Shown: positions 1 to 6,114, numbered from the stretch's first letter. The stretch is DNA of 6,114 bases from Peptococcaceae bacterium UBA4997 (GCA_002398485.1 DGYV01000069.1:4096-10209), one strand, 5' to 3'. Notes: generated from the letters alone by a model not told the origin. Made by a program: numbers and translations.

Positions 1-258
1 CCAAACATTAAATCCGCAAAAAAAAGAGTTATAGTTGCCGAATTGCGCCGTCAAAAAAACGCAGCTGAAAAATCTGTTGTTAAAACCGCTATTAAAAAAT
101 ATGAATCTGCTATTAAAGCAGGTGAAAAAGAACAAGCCGCAAGCTTGTTGAACACTGCGATCAGCCAATTAGATAAAGCCGGTAAAAAAGGTGTTTATCA
201 TAAAAACGCTGTTTCCCGTCAGAAATCTCGCTTAACTAAAATTTTTAACCATGCTTAA
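1..258 (+). CDS. rpsT: 30S ribosomal protein S20, 5' end cut by window edge
   Basis: This is ribosomal protein S20, a small basic protein that binds 16S rRNA in the 30S subunit. The frame is open from base 1 and the first visible residues read PNIKSAKKRV, the family's usual N-terminus (normally M-A/P-NIKSAKKR). Only the initiator codon is therefore likely to be missing, and the TTG at 43 is an internal leucine, not the start. The visible part is 85 residues, matching the usual 85-90. It is rich in Lys, Ala and Gln and helical throughout, with the typical C-terminal stretch (HKNAVSRQKSRLTK) near residues 66-79. A stop at 256-258 is followed at once by a strong terminator. It converges with holA, the arrangement found in Bacillus. 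Promoter and leader lie outside the window. Identification is secure. Confidence 0.97.
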   Translation, partial: PNIKSAKKRVIVAELRRQKNAAEKSVVKTAIKKYESAIKAGEKEQAASLLNTAISQLDKAGKKGVYHKNAVSRQKSRLTKIFNHA

Positions 259-269
259 AAATTAAAATC

Positions 270-298
270 AAAGCCTCACCATACGGTGAGGCTTTTTT
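270..298. terminator. Intrinsic terminator between rpsT and holA, probably bidirectional
   Basis: The arms GCCTCACC (273-280) and GGTGAGGC (285-292) pair perfectly around a 4-base ATAC loop. Three flanking A-T pairs (270-272 with 293-295) extend the stem to 11 bp. On the + strand it runs into TTTTTT (293-298), giving a textbook terminator 11 bases after the rpsT stop. On the minus strand the hairpin is followed by TTTGATTTTAATTTTT, so it probably also ends the com-holA transcript, whose last stop codon is about 28 bases away. The T-tract is less regular in that direction, so termination there is less certain. Confidence 0.93.
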
Positions 299-322
299 AT
301 TATATTTTTATTAAAAATAATA

Positions 323-1372
323 TTAAATTGCATTCATTGCGCAAATTTGCATAATAGCTGTTTCAATAGCAGGAACAGGTGCGGAAACACCATTTTTGCT
401 TTTAACATCCGCCTGCAATAAAATTTCCAAAGCCTTATGTAATTGCTCCAAAGTAAATCTACTGCTTTGCCTAAGTGCTTTTTCCACTATAAAATTCCTG
501 CCGTTTTTACCTGTAGCAGAGGCTATCTCATTGATACCGTAACCCCTTTGCCTAAGATTTTTTGCTAAAAACATCAAGTGAAAATGCCCTGCCAAAAGCG
601 GTACTACCATATAGGGTTCTTCCGTAAGCAAAACCTGCTCCAGTTTGGCAAGAGCAACGCTTAAATTGCAATTTGCCACCGCATCGATAATTTCAAATAC
701 ACTGGTAGTGGTATTTTTGGAACAAATCACATTAACATCGGCAACCGTAATTTTATTTACCGTACCTACATAAGCACACAGTTTGTGTATTTCCTGCTGC
801 AAAAAAGCAAAGTTACTGCCGCTTGCCAAAATTAACTGGCGCACTGCTTCACGCTCTGCGCTTTTACCCCGCAAGTTGATTGCTGTATTTACCCAAGCAA
901 TAGCACTTTCACCCTGCAAGGCCTTGAACTCTATGACCTTGCTTTTTTTAATTGCGGCTTTGGTAATGCGTTTGGTTTTGTTTATTTTATCGCCTGCTAC
1001 AAAAACTAAACAGGTACTGGGGTTAGGGTTTTCCAAATAAGCTATCAAATCCTCCATGCCGTTTAAAGGCTTATCATCTTCCTCTGAATCATCATCATTT
1101 TTCTTTTTATTGGCAAACCACGGGCAGTTATCTACCATTACCAGTTTTCTCTCACTGAAAAAGGGCATGGTATTTGCAGCTACAATAACCGAACTGGGGC
1201 TTGCTGTCAAGCCATCTATAGTTTCCGCATTGAAATCGTTCTTTCCGTTGGGCGCAAGCAATTCCCAAAGGCTGTTTACGGCAGACTGCAGCAAGTAACG
1301 CTCCTCACCCCAAAATAAATATACAGGGGCAACTTTACCTTCGGTAATTTCTTTGATCAACTTTTGATACAC
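323..1372 (-). CDS. holA: DNA polymerase III subunit delta (clamp-loader subunit)
   Basis: The delta subunit of the replicative clamp loader opens the sliding clamp (beta/DnaN) so that it can be loaded on primed DNA. The product has 349 residues, normal for the Bacillota form (YqeN type, about 340-350). Visible family features are the N-terminal VYLFWGEERYLL (residues 17-28), FFSERKLVMVDN (71-82, region of the clamp-binding element), GSNFAFLQQEIHKL (185-198), SVFEIIDAV (224-232) and a C-terminal helical collar domain with ADVKSKNG (321-328). The start is GTG at 1372, chosen because an AGGGGG Shine-Dalgarno sits 7 bases upstream and no upstream ATG is in frame nearby. A charged stretch (KKKNDDDSEEDDK, 89-101) lies in the N-terminal domain and looks like a surface loop. 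It sits 57 bp after comEC on the same strand with no terminator between, so co-transcription is likely. Identification is firm. Confidence 0.95.
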   Translation of the reverse strand: MYQKLIKEITEGKVAPVYLFWGEERYLLQSAVNSLWELLAPNGKNDFNAETIDGLTASPSSVIVAANTMPFFSERKLVMVDNCPWFANKKKNDDDSEEDDKPLNGMEDLIAYLENPNPSTCLVFVAGDKINKTKRITKAAIKKSKVIEFKALQGESAIAWVNTAINLRGKSAEREAVRQLILASGSNFAFLQQEIHKLCAYVGTVNKITVADVNVICSKNTTTSVFEIIDAVANCNLSVALAKLEQVLLTEEPYMVVPLLAGHFHLMFLAKNLRQRGYGINEIASATGKNGRNFIVEKALRQSSRFTLEQLHKALEILLQADVKSKNGVSAPVPAIETAIMQICAMNAI

Positions 1373-1379
1373 AGGTAAG

Positions 1380-1385
1380 CCCCCT
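1380..1385 (-). promoter_or_regulatory. Ribosome binding site fixing the holA GTG start
   Basis: On the minus strand AGGGGG is followed by 7 bases and then GTG at 1372-1370. The spacing is ideal, and no ATG with a comparable site lies nearby, so the non-ATG start is well supported. Confidence 0.75.
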
Positions 1386-1429
1386 TTTACATAATAAATA
1401 ATATTTTCGCCGCCAATTGCTTAAAACCT

Positions 1430-3742
1430 TTATTGGATATATGTATCCACATACCAGTTTGTACCATCCGTATTGATTATAACAGCACCGTTTTTATCCG
1501 TACGGTAAACATTAGTTCCTTGCTGCAGCCAATAATTTATAACCTCATCCGCCGGATGACCGTAACTGTTGTTCCTGCCCACACTTATAATAACACCCTG
1601 CGGAGCAAACTTGGAATACCACAGCTCATCATAACTATTCTTACTGCCATGATGCGGTATTTGCAAATAATCTATATCGCTCCAATCCCAATCCCCTATA
1701 AATTCCATTTGTTCAGCACCATCCAAATCACCTGTAAACAGTAAATCAAATTCACCGTAAGTTATTTTTATTACCAATGAACCTCTGTTGGCTCCATCCT
1801 CAGTATATACAGTACCTTGCTGGGGTGAATAAACCGTGATTTTAAGATTCTCCTCGGGGTTTAAAACCATTCCCGCATAAACATATTGCACCTGCACCTT
1901 TTTTGCCGTAGCTAAAGCAAGTAATTCCTCTTGCAGGGCCACATCTTCATAATTATTAGACAAAACCAGGCTTTCAACAGGCATTTGCTCAAGTACTGCC
2001 AATAATCCCCCTGCATGGTCGGAATGGGGGTGGCTGTTGATCATGACTTCAATATCATCAATACCCTTACGGCGCAAATAAGGCAGTACCGTATATTCCC
2101 CAACTCCTTTAAGATTAAAATCATTACCGCCCGCATCTAGCAAAATATCATTACCTGCTGGAGTTTGAATAAGAATACCATCACCCTGCCCAACATCCAT
2201 AAAAGTTATTTCTAAAGTATTAGAATGTTTAACAGGAATAAATAAAAGAAATAATGCTAATACAACAGGAATAATAGCAAAAAGCTTATCCTTTATTTTA
2301 AGATTTGACTGTTGCAAAAACCAAACAGCCACAATAAGTAATATATAATAACTGATAAGCACAAATAAATCAGGACTGGCAATTATTTTATAAGCTCCGG
2401 GTATTTTATTAGAGAAATTTGCGCCATCGAACATAAGTTGTGCCAAAAACCCCGCCCCGTAAAGGGGCACATCGCCGCAACCGATCAATGAAAAGGGTAT
2501 TGACAATAAACCTAAAATTACTATAATACCCGACATAGCTACAGCAATAGGCGATAAAATAAGCCCTACTACCGTAAAAACATTAAAATAATAAGCAGTT
2601 AAAGCTGCTACAGCTATTTGAGCAGCCAAGGTAACCGTAAGAAATTCCGAAAAACACCATTTTGGCCAAAGATTGAGTGTAAAAATTATACCTGCCGTAG
2701 CCGCAAAAGATAATTGAAAACCCGCATCAAAAAGAAAAAGCGGCCTCCATAATAAACATAAAAAAGCTGCTATAAAAAGTGCGGTGGGAGCATCATTTTT
2801 TTCACCCATAATAACAGCGGCTGCGGCAATAACAGCCATAATGGAAGATCTTAGCACAGGCGGTGAAAACCCCGTCATCACACTAAACAAAGCCACAAAA
2901 AGAACTACCATAAAAAACTTGCCCAAGCGCTTTATATGAAAAATTCCCGCTAAACCCATAGCCAGCATGATTACATAAAGAATATTACCGCCAGATACAG
3001 TAAAAAGATGCATGATACCCGTTTGGGAAAGGATTTGCCTTTCCGAACTTTCCAGGGCAGATTTATCCCCAAGCACAATACCCGCAACAAATTTGGCCTG
3101 CTGTTCGGGAAGTTTTACCATAGCTTTTTCCAAACGCTCACGCAGATCGAGAGCAAAACCAATAAAAAACTTACCTTTGCCTTCACCTGTTACAATAACT
3201 CCATTACTATCAGCAAAAACAGTAGCCACTATTTTATTGGTAAACAGGTAACGGTTATAATCAAAAGCTCCTTCGTTTAGGGTTTGTTTGTTTTTGGCGA
3301 TTTTTCCACTTATAAATACCTCATCGCCATATTTAACAGGTATATTTTCACTATAAACTAAAATTTTCACATTGCCGTCTTCAGGTTTTACTGTAAGCTT
3401 AAGCCTTTTATCAGCTAAAACAGGGCTATCCACCACAACACCTTGAATTTCAATTTCAGTATCTGCAGGATAAAGCAAGGCTTCTCTTTCTAAACCTTCA
3501 ATATCAATAGCTCCCCACACAAAACCTGTACAAAGAGATGCCACTAAAAAAAGGCCGTAAAGCCTTTTGGTAAACCCCAATATAAGGCACAGCAACGCCA
3601 AAACCATCAAAATAACTATAAGCCTAAAATCAAAAGGCAGCAACAGGGCGCACAAAATACCCATGCCGAAAGCACATATCAGCACAGGTAAAGTCCACAA
3701 CTGCCATAATTTTATTATTGGGGTTTTAAGCCTACTCAACAC
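1430..3742 (-). CDS. comEC: ComEC/Rec2 DNA internalisation channel
   Basis: ComEC is the polytopic membrane channel through which single-stranded transforming DNA enters the cytoplasm. At 770 residues it is full length with three regions in order. First come N-terminal membrane helices (about 15-80) followed by an OB-fold-like segment (about 95-180). Next is the competence membrane domain (about 215-480), with GIVLGDKSAL (221-230), HLFTVSGGN (245-253), PPVLRSSIMA (294-303) and FDAGFQLSF (338-346). Last is a metallo-beta-lactamase-like domain (about 510-770), with MDVGQGDGILI (515-525), LLDAGG (534-539), HPHSDH (571-576), FTGDLDGAEQ (669-678) and IPHHGSKNSY (695-704). The metal-ligand motif is intact. 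The GTG start at 3742 lies inside the end of comEA (11-bp overlap) behind an AAAGGG site, suggesting translational coupling. No comEB separates the two genes, unlike in B. subtilis. holA follows. Identification is firm; activity of the C-terminal domain is inferred. Confidence 0.96.
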   Translation of the reverse strand: MLSRLKTPIIKLWQLWTLPVLICAFGMGILCALLLPFDFRLIVILMVLALLCLILGFTKRLYGLFLVASLCTGFVWGAIDIEGLEREALLYPADTEIEIQGVVVDSPVLADKRLKLTVKPEDGNVKILVYSENIPVKYGDEVFISGKIAKNKQTLNEGAFDYNRYLFTNKIVATVFADSNGVIVTGEGKGKFFIGFALDLRERLEKAMVKLPEQQAKFVAGIVLGDKSALESSERQILSQTGIMHLFTVSGGNILYVIMLAMGLAGIFHIKRLGKFFMVVLFVALFSVMTGFSPPVLRSSIMAVIAAAAVIMGEKNDAPTALFIAAFLCLLWRPLFLFDAGFQLSFAATAGIIFTLNLWPKWCFSEFLTVTLAAQIAVAALTAYYFNVFTVVGLILSPIAVAMSGIIVILGLLSIPFSLIGCGDVPLYGAGFLAQLMFDGANFSNKIPGAYKIIASPDLFVLISYYILLIVAVWFLQQSNLKIKDKLFAIIPVVLALFLLFIPVKHSNTLEITFMDVGQGDGILIQTPAGNDILLDAGGNDFNLKGVGEYTVLPYLRRKGIDDIEVMINSHPHSDHAGGLLAVLEQMPVESLVLSNNYEDVALQEELLALATAKKVQVQYVYAGMVLNPEENLKITVYSPQQGTVYTEDGANRGSLVIKITYGEFDLLFTGDLDGAEQMEFIGDWDWSDIDYLQIPHHGSKNSYDELWYSKFAPQGVIISVGRNNSYGHPADEVINYWLQQGTNVYRTDKNGAVIINTDGTNWYVDTYIQ

Positions 3743-4454
3743 AGATTAAGCCCTTTATCTTCTCATAAGTTTTATCGCCAATACCACTTACATCCGTAAT
3801 ATTGGCAATGCTTGCAAAATCACCGCTTTGCTTTCTGTATTCAATTATTGCCGCCGCCCGCTTTTCCCCTATATTGGGCAACTGCATTAACTGCGCCGCT
3901 GTAGCGGTATTGATATTTATTTTTTTACCTGAGGCTTCGGTTATCTTTTTAGGTGTATTATTTTTGTACGTATTACTATGGCTGACAGGCTTAGAGTTTT
4001 CAACAGGTATTTCGGCTACCGTTTCCGCTTCTGCGGCTTGTACATCGGCTAACAATGGTATAATAATCCTATCACCGTCTTTTAATATTTGAGCACTATC
4101 AATTGAGGATGTATCCGCATTTTCGCTTAAACCCACATAAGCTAAAAGCTCACCTAAGGCAGTTCCTTCAGGTACAGCATAATAACCTTGATTAAGCACA
4201 GCCCCATTCAAGCTTACGGCAAACTGCCCTTCCATTTTTGCTTCAGGTACTGCCAAAACACTTATACTATCTGCCATGGCCTGTGCGGAAAAACCTGTAT
4301 TTGCGGAACCATCAATAAAACGAGCATATTTTACGCCCGCTCCGAAAATGATCGCCAGCATTACAATACCCACTACAAGGTATTTATGATAATCTGTTTT
4401 GATTTTCACGGGAATATCGTTTTGCAAAACATCTTCTTTCTTTTTAGCAGCCAT
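3732..4454 (-). CDS. comEA: ComEA competence DNA receptor (SLBB + helix-hairpin-helix)
   Basis: ComEA is the membrane-anchored receptor that binds incoming double-stranded DNA and hands it to ComEC. The 240-residue product has a short basic cytoplasmic N-terminus and one membrane anchor (about 25-42, YLVVGIVMLAIIFGAGV). A SLBB-type domain follows (about 78-138, VSLNGAVLNQGYYAVPEGTAL onward), as in most Gram-positive ComEA. After a low-complexity Glu/Ser/Asn/Lys linker (about 140-176) comes a C-terminal tandem helix-hairpin-helix DNA-binding domain (about 177-240). That domain contains ININTATAAQLMQLPNIG, ending at the first hairpin LPNIGEKRAAAI (192-203), and the second hairpin VSGIGDKTYEKI (222-233). 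ATG at 4454 follows GGAGAG with 6-base spacing. The gene is first in the presumed comEA-comEC-holA operon. The TAG stop lies inside the comEC start region. It is divergent from the Xre-type gene across 148 bp. The N-terminal signal looks uncleaved. Confidence 0.95.
   Translation of the reverse strand: MAAKKKEDVLQNDIPVKIKTDYHKYLVVGIVMLAIIFGAGVKYARFIDGSANTGFSAQAMADSISVLAVPEAKMEGQFAVSLNGAVLNQGYYAVPEGTALGELLAYVGLSENADTSSIDSAQILKDGDRIIIPLLADVQAAEAETVAEIPVENSKPVSHSNTYKNNTPKKITEASGKKININTATAAQLMQLPNIGEKRAAAIIEYRKQSGDFASIANITDVSGIGDKTYEKIKGLICVE
3751..3756 (-). promoter_or_regulatory. Ribosome binding site for comEC, inside comEA
   Basis: On the minus strand AAAGGG lies within the last codons of comEA, 8 bases before the comEC GTG. 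It supports the GTG over the TTG codon that follows immediately and places comEC initiation within reach of ribosomes finishing comEA. Confidence 0.7.
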
Positions 4455-4478
4455 TATGATCTCTCCAACTATAATTCA

Positions 4479-4499
4479 GCATAATTCGTTGTTTTATGC
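4479..4499. repeat. Short inverted repeat in the comEA leader/promoter region
   Basis: GCATAA (4479-4484) and TTATGC (4494-4499) are exact inverted copies separated by 9 bases. Overlapping this, ATAATTC occurs twice with a 10-bp period (4471-4477 and 4481-4487). The element lies 25-45 bases upstream of the comEA ATG, where a promoter or leader is expected. With 6-bp arms in AT-rich DNA it could be chance. It could also be a second regulatory site or a weak leader hairpin. Confidence 0.3.
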
Positions 4500-4522
4500 A
4501 AATATTTTACATTTTTTAGCAA
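4493..4522 (-). promoter_or_regulatory. Possible comEA promoter
   Basis: On the minus strand TTGCTA (4522-4517) and CATAAA (4498-4493) are separated by 18 bases, each matching 4 of 6 bases of the housekeeping sigma consensus. The predicted transcription start is near 4486, leaving a leader of about 30 bases with the GGAGAG ribosome site. The region is so AT-rich that other pairings are possible, so this is only the most sensible candidate. The palindromic element at 4534-4554 lies just upstream of it. Confidence 0.25.
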
Positions 4523-4533
4523 ATATCCTCTAA

Positions 4534-4554
4534 ATATGGGTATTAGCTATATTT
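4534..4554. promoter_or_regulatory. Operator-like palindromic element, copy 1
   Basis: This 21-bp element is identical to copy 2 (4559-4579) except for one base (G4546 in place of C4571). Its first 19 bases form an imperfect palindrome, ATATGGGTA-T-TAGCTATAT, with 7 of 9 paired positions. It lies about 80 bp upstream of the comEA ATG and 49 bp upstream of the Xre-type gene's ATG. A binding site for a dimeric repressor such as that gene's product is inferred. Confidence 0.6.
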
Positions 4555-4556
4555 AC

Positions 4557-4585
4557 TCATATGGGTATTACCTATATTTTATAAT
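4557..4585 (+). promoter_or_regulatory. Probable promoter region of the Xre-type gene
   Basis: Two overlapping -10-like hexamers occur, TATATT (4573-4578, 5 of 6) and TATAAT (4580-4585, perfect). A good -35 at normal spacing is not clear. TTTACT (4552-4557) lies 15 bases before the first -10. TATAAT would start transcription near 4592, leaving only about 10 bases of leader, so TATATT may be the one used. Either way operator copy 2 covers the -10/spacer region, the position expected for repression. Confidence 0.4.
4559..4579. promoter_or_regulatory. Operator-like palindromic element, copy 2
   Basis: The first 19 bases, ATATGGGTATTACCTATAT (4559-4577), form a near-perfect palindrome centred on 4568. 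Eight of nine positions pair; the only mismatch is G4563 against T4573. It is a 20-of-21 match to copy 1, offset by 25 bp, so both sites lie on roughly opposite faces of the helix. It overlaps the presumed -10 region of the Xre-type gene and ends 23 bp before its ATG. It fits an autoregulatory operator; this is inferred from layout. Confidence 0.65.
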
Positions 4586-4602
4586 AAGTCAGAGGTGATT
4601 AT

Positions 4603-4830
4603 ATGATTTTTCGCAGGATAAAGGATTTACGAGAAGATAATGACTTAAAACAAGAAAATCTTGCCCAATATTTGAATATAAAACAAAGCACCTATTCCAA
4701 TTATGAAACAGGTAAAATCAATGTAACTATTGAAACCTTTATAAAATTAGCCCAATATTACAATACCAGCATAGATTATCTTACAGGCTTAACAGATGAA
4801 CACAAGCCTTATCCTAAAAGCAAAAAATAA
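4603..4830 (+). CDS. Small Xre/Cro-type helix-turn-helix transcriptional regulator
   Basis: This 75-residue protein is almost entirely one Cro/CI-type DNA-binding domain (HTH_3). Helices can be read as IFRRIKDLREDN (2-13), KQENLAQYLN (16-25, scaffold helix), KQSTYSNYETGK (27-38, recognition helix) and IETFIKLAQYYN (43-54). The family-typical SIDYLTGLTD (56-65) and a basic tail follow. It has no sensor, peptidase or dimerisation domain, so it probably acts as a simple dimeric repressor. ATG at 4603 follows a good AGAGGTG site (4591-4597). It is divergent from comEA across an intergenic region with two operator-like palindromes, so self-repression is likely and control of the com operon is possible. 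Its specific function is unknown; similar proteins occur in phage remnants and as stand-alone chromosomal regulators. Confidence 0.88.
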   Translation: MIFRRIKDLREDNDLKQENLAQYLNIKQSTYSNYETGKINVTIETFIKLAQYYNTSIDYLTGLTDEHKPYPKSKK

Positions 4831-4871
4831 TATGCATTTGATTTTTAAAAGCAGCTGCAATTCTTTATATA

Positions 4872-4917
4872 AAAAATCACAACCATTTTTAAAAATTGGT
4901 TGTGATTTTTATTTTTT
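4872..4917. terminator. Bidirectional terminator between the Xre-type gene and leuS
   Basis: AAAAATCACAACCA (4872-4885) pairs perfectly with TGGTTGTGATTTTT (4897-4910), a 14-bp stem. The loop (4886-4896, TTTTTAAAAAT) can partly pair with itself. On the + strand it ends in TTTTT-A-TTTTTT, terminating the regulator gene. On the minus strand it ends in TTTTTTATATAAAG, terminating leuS about 35 bases after its stop. It isolates the regulator and com operon from leuS transcription. Confidence 0.9.
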
Positions 4918-4943
4918 AACAAACTATCACGTTATGATCAAAT

Positions 4944-6114
4944 TTATTTTACCACTATATTAACCAGTTTTTTAGGCACTACCACTATTTTAACTATTTC
5001 CTTGCCTCCCAGCCATAAAGAAAGGTTATCATGTTTTTTAATAAAGTCCTCCACTTGGGCTTTAGGCAAACTGCTGGAAATCATTAAGCGTTCTTTCAGC
5101 TTACCGTTTACCTGAACAACTATTTCTACTTCATCTTGAATCATATACTCTTCATTATACTGAGGCCATTTATGATTATACAAACTGCCGCTGTTACCCA
5201 ATACTTCCCATAATTCATCACCTGTATGAGGAGCAAAGGGAGAAAGCATGGTCACAAGGCTTTCAATTGCTTCCATAAGAATAGTTTTATTGGCATTGGC
5301 ACCTGCCTTATCCATATAAGCGGCAATAGCATTTACCATTTCCATTAAAGCACTGATAGCAGTATTAAAATTGAAACGCTGGGAAATATCGTCAGTAACT
5401 TTTTTAATGGTTAGGTGAACTATACGACGCAGTTCCTTATCCTCTGCCTCAACAGGTTTTTCCTTAAGGGGCAAAGAAACGGCATTATTAACAAGGTTCC
5501 ACATCCTATTCAGGAAACGGTAACAGCCTGCCACTGCTGCATCGTTCCATTCCAGATCCCTTTCGGGTGGAGCTGCAAACAGGATGAACAAACGTGCCGT
5601 ATCGGCACCGTATTTATTGATTATCTCTTCAGGACTTACCACATTACCAATACTCTTGGACATTTTTTTGCCGTCTTTTAAAACCATGCCCTGAGTCAAC
5701 AGGTTTTCAAAAGGCTCAGAAACAGAAATCAAGCCCATATCATTAAGCGCTTTGGCAAAGAAGCGGGCATACATAAGGTGTAAAATAGCGTGCTCCACAC
5801 CACCAATATATTGATCCACATTCATCCAATAGTCAACTGCTCTTTTATCCCAGGCTTTCTCTGCATTGTGCGGATCACAATAGCGCAAAAAATACCAGGA
5901 GGAACATACAAAAGTATCCATAGTATCAGTTTCCCTGTGGGCAGGGCCGCCACAAACAGGGCAAACTGTATTCACAAAAGCTGGGCTGGTTTTTAATGGT
6001 GATTCGCCTGAAGGCAAAAACTCAACGTCGGTAGGTAATATTACTGGCAGATCCTGATCAGGCACAGGCACAAAACCACATTTTTCACAACGCACCATGG
6101 GAATAGGTGCCCCC
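4944..6114 (-). CDS. leuS: Leucyl-tRNA synthetase, C-terminal part (5' end outside window)
   Basis: LeuRS, a class I aminoacyl-tRNA synthetase, charges tRNA-Leu with leucine. The frame is open to the window edge; the visible 389 residues start GAPIPM (the segment after the editing domain) and cover roughly the last half of a protein usually of 800-830 residues. The ATG at 6098 is internal. Using visible numbering, a zinc-ribbon has Cys pairs at 9/12 and 51/54, followed by ETDTMDTF (61-68) and the catalytic signature KMSKS (150-154). The helical anticodon-binding domain contains [15 protein letters not shown] (about 247-261) and HTGDELW (about 296-302). The C-terminal domain contains [12 protein letters not shown] (about 333-344). 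LLTQGMVL runs directly into KDGKKMSKS, so the leucine-specific insertion of E. coli LeuRS is absent, as in B. subtilis. CP1 editing and HIGH motif regions lie outside. It ends at a shared terminator. Confidence 0.96.
   Translation of the reverse strand, partial: GAPIPMVRCEKCGFVPVPDQDLPVILPTDVEFLPSGESPLKTSPAFVNTVCPVCGGPAHRETDTMDTFVCSSWYFLRYCDPHNAEKAWDKRAVDYWMNVDQYIGGVEHAILHLMYARFFAKALNDMGLISVSEPFENLLTQGMVLKDGKKMSKSIGNVVSPEEIINKYGADTARLFILFAAPPERDLEWNDAAVAGCYRFLNRMWNLVNNAVSLPLKEKPVEAEDKELRRIVHLTIKKVTDDISQRFNFNTAISALMEMVNAIAAYMDKAGANANKTILMEAIESLVTMLSPFAPHTGDELWEVLGNSGSLYNHKWPQYNEEYMIQDEVEIVVQVNGKLKERLMISSSLPKAQVEDFIKKHDNLSLWLGGKEIVKIVVVPKKLVNIVVK

Noticed and set aside
43..258. TTG start for rpsT at 43
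   Set aside because: The frame is open upstream to base 1 and encodes the conserved S20 N-terminus PNIKSAKKRV, so the true start is just outside the window.
783..1298. Open frames on the + strand at 783-1040 and 1056-1298
   Set aside because: Both lie antisense within holA, have no ribosome site or recognisable family, and are shadows of its coding pattern.
1373..1429. Promoter or small gene between comEC and holA
   Set aside because: In 57 bp there is no terminator and no hexamer pair with good spacing (TTGGCG and TATTAT are only 14 apart). It is best read as an operon spacer.
1433..1744. + strand open frame at 1433-1744, antisense to the comEC end
   Set aside because: It lies wholly within the conserved metallo-beta-lactamase-domain coding region, with a composition typical of a reverse-frame artefact.
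3008..3280. Overlapping + strand frames at 3008-3280 and 3012-3251
   Set aside because: They are antisense to comEC, two different frames over the same bases, with no motif or initiation signal.
3567..4484. + strand frames at 3567-3749, 3802-4092 and 4188-4484
   Set aside because: They are antisense to comEC and comEA. The hydrophobic or odd composition reflects the opposite strand, and no start signal is visible.
4483..4490. Minus-strand AACGAATT, resembling the streptococcal competence box TACGAATA
   Set aside because: Six of eight bases match, but the rest of the locus does not look streptococcal. A match of this length is easily chance in AT-rich DNA, and no second copy was found.
4831..4871. 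Possible small gene after the Xre-type regulator (second half of a toxin-antitoxin pair)
   Set aside because: Only about 40 bases lie before the terminator, with no open frame. The regulator stands alone, so a toxin-antitoxin interpretation has no support.
4886..4896. T5A5 tract read as a separate palindrome or curved-DNA site
   Set aside because: It is simply the loop of the bidirectional terminator at 4872-4917.
5415..5996. + strand frames at 5415-5681 and 5790-5996
   Set aside because: They are antisense to the highly conserved leuS catalytic and anticodon-binding regions, with no independent support.

Overview
The window looks like an ordinary chromosomal housekeeping and competence locus from a low-GC, AT-rich member of the Bacillota (Firmicutes). 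The main evidence is gene order. A comEA-comEC-holA series converges on rpsT, the arrangement known from Bacillus subtilis (comEA, comEB, comEC, then yqeN/holA, with rpsT opposing). The LeuRS fragment is also of the compact type without a leucine-specific insertion, as in B. subtilis. I cannot place it more precisely; a Negativicutes- or Clostridia-like source is a guess.

Layout from left to right: (1) rpsT (ribosomal protein S20) on the + strand, missing only its first codon or so at the window edge, ends in a strong hairpin terminator. (2) A minus-strand run transcribed right to left: comEA (4454 to 3732), comEC (3742 to 1430) and holA (1372 to 323). comEA and comEC overlap by 11 bp and comEC-holA are 57 bp apart with no visible terminator, so the three probably form one operon. 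comEC and holA both use GTG starts, each set by a clear Shine-Dalgarno sequence. (3) A 148-bp AT-rich divergent intergenic region (4455-4602) holds two near-identical 21-bp palindromic elements. (4) A small Xre-type helix-turn-helix regulator lies on the + strand (4603-4830), diverging from comEA. (5) A bidirectional terminator sits between the regulator and leuS. (6) The C-terminal half of leuS (leucyl-tRNA synthetase) on the minus strand runs off the right edge.

Functionally, ComEA (membrane-anchored DNA receptor) and ComEC (DNA channel with a metallo-beta-lactamase-like domain) form the core of natural DNA uptake. HolA (clamp-loader delta), S20 and LeuRS are replication and translation genes. 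The only part not explained by this conserved gene set is the small regulator and its tandem operator-like palindromes facing the com operon. That is the best candidate for something undescribed: local control of DNA-uptake genes. It is equally compatible with a simple self-regulating repressor that happens to sit there. No mobile element, CRISPR array, tRNA or rRNA was seen.
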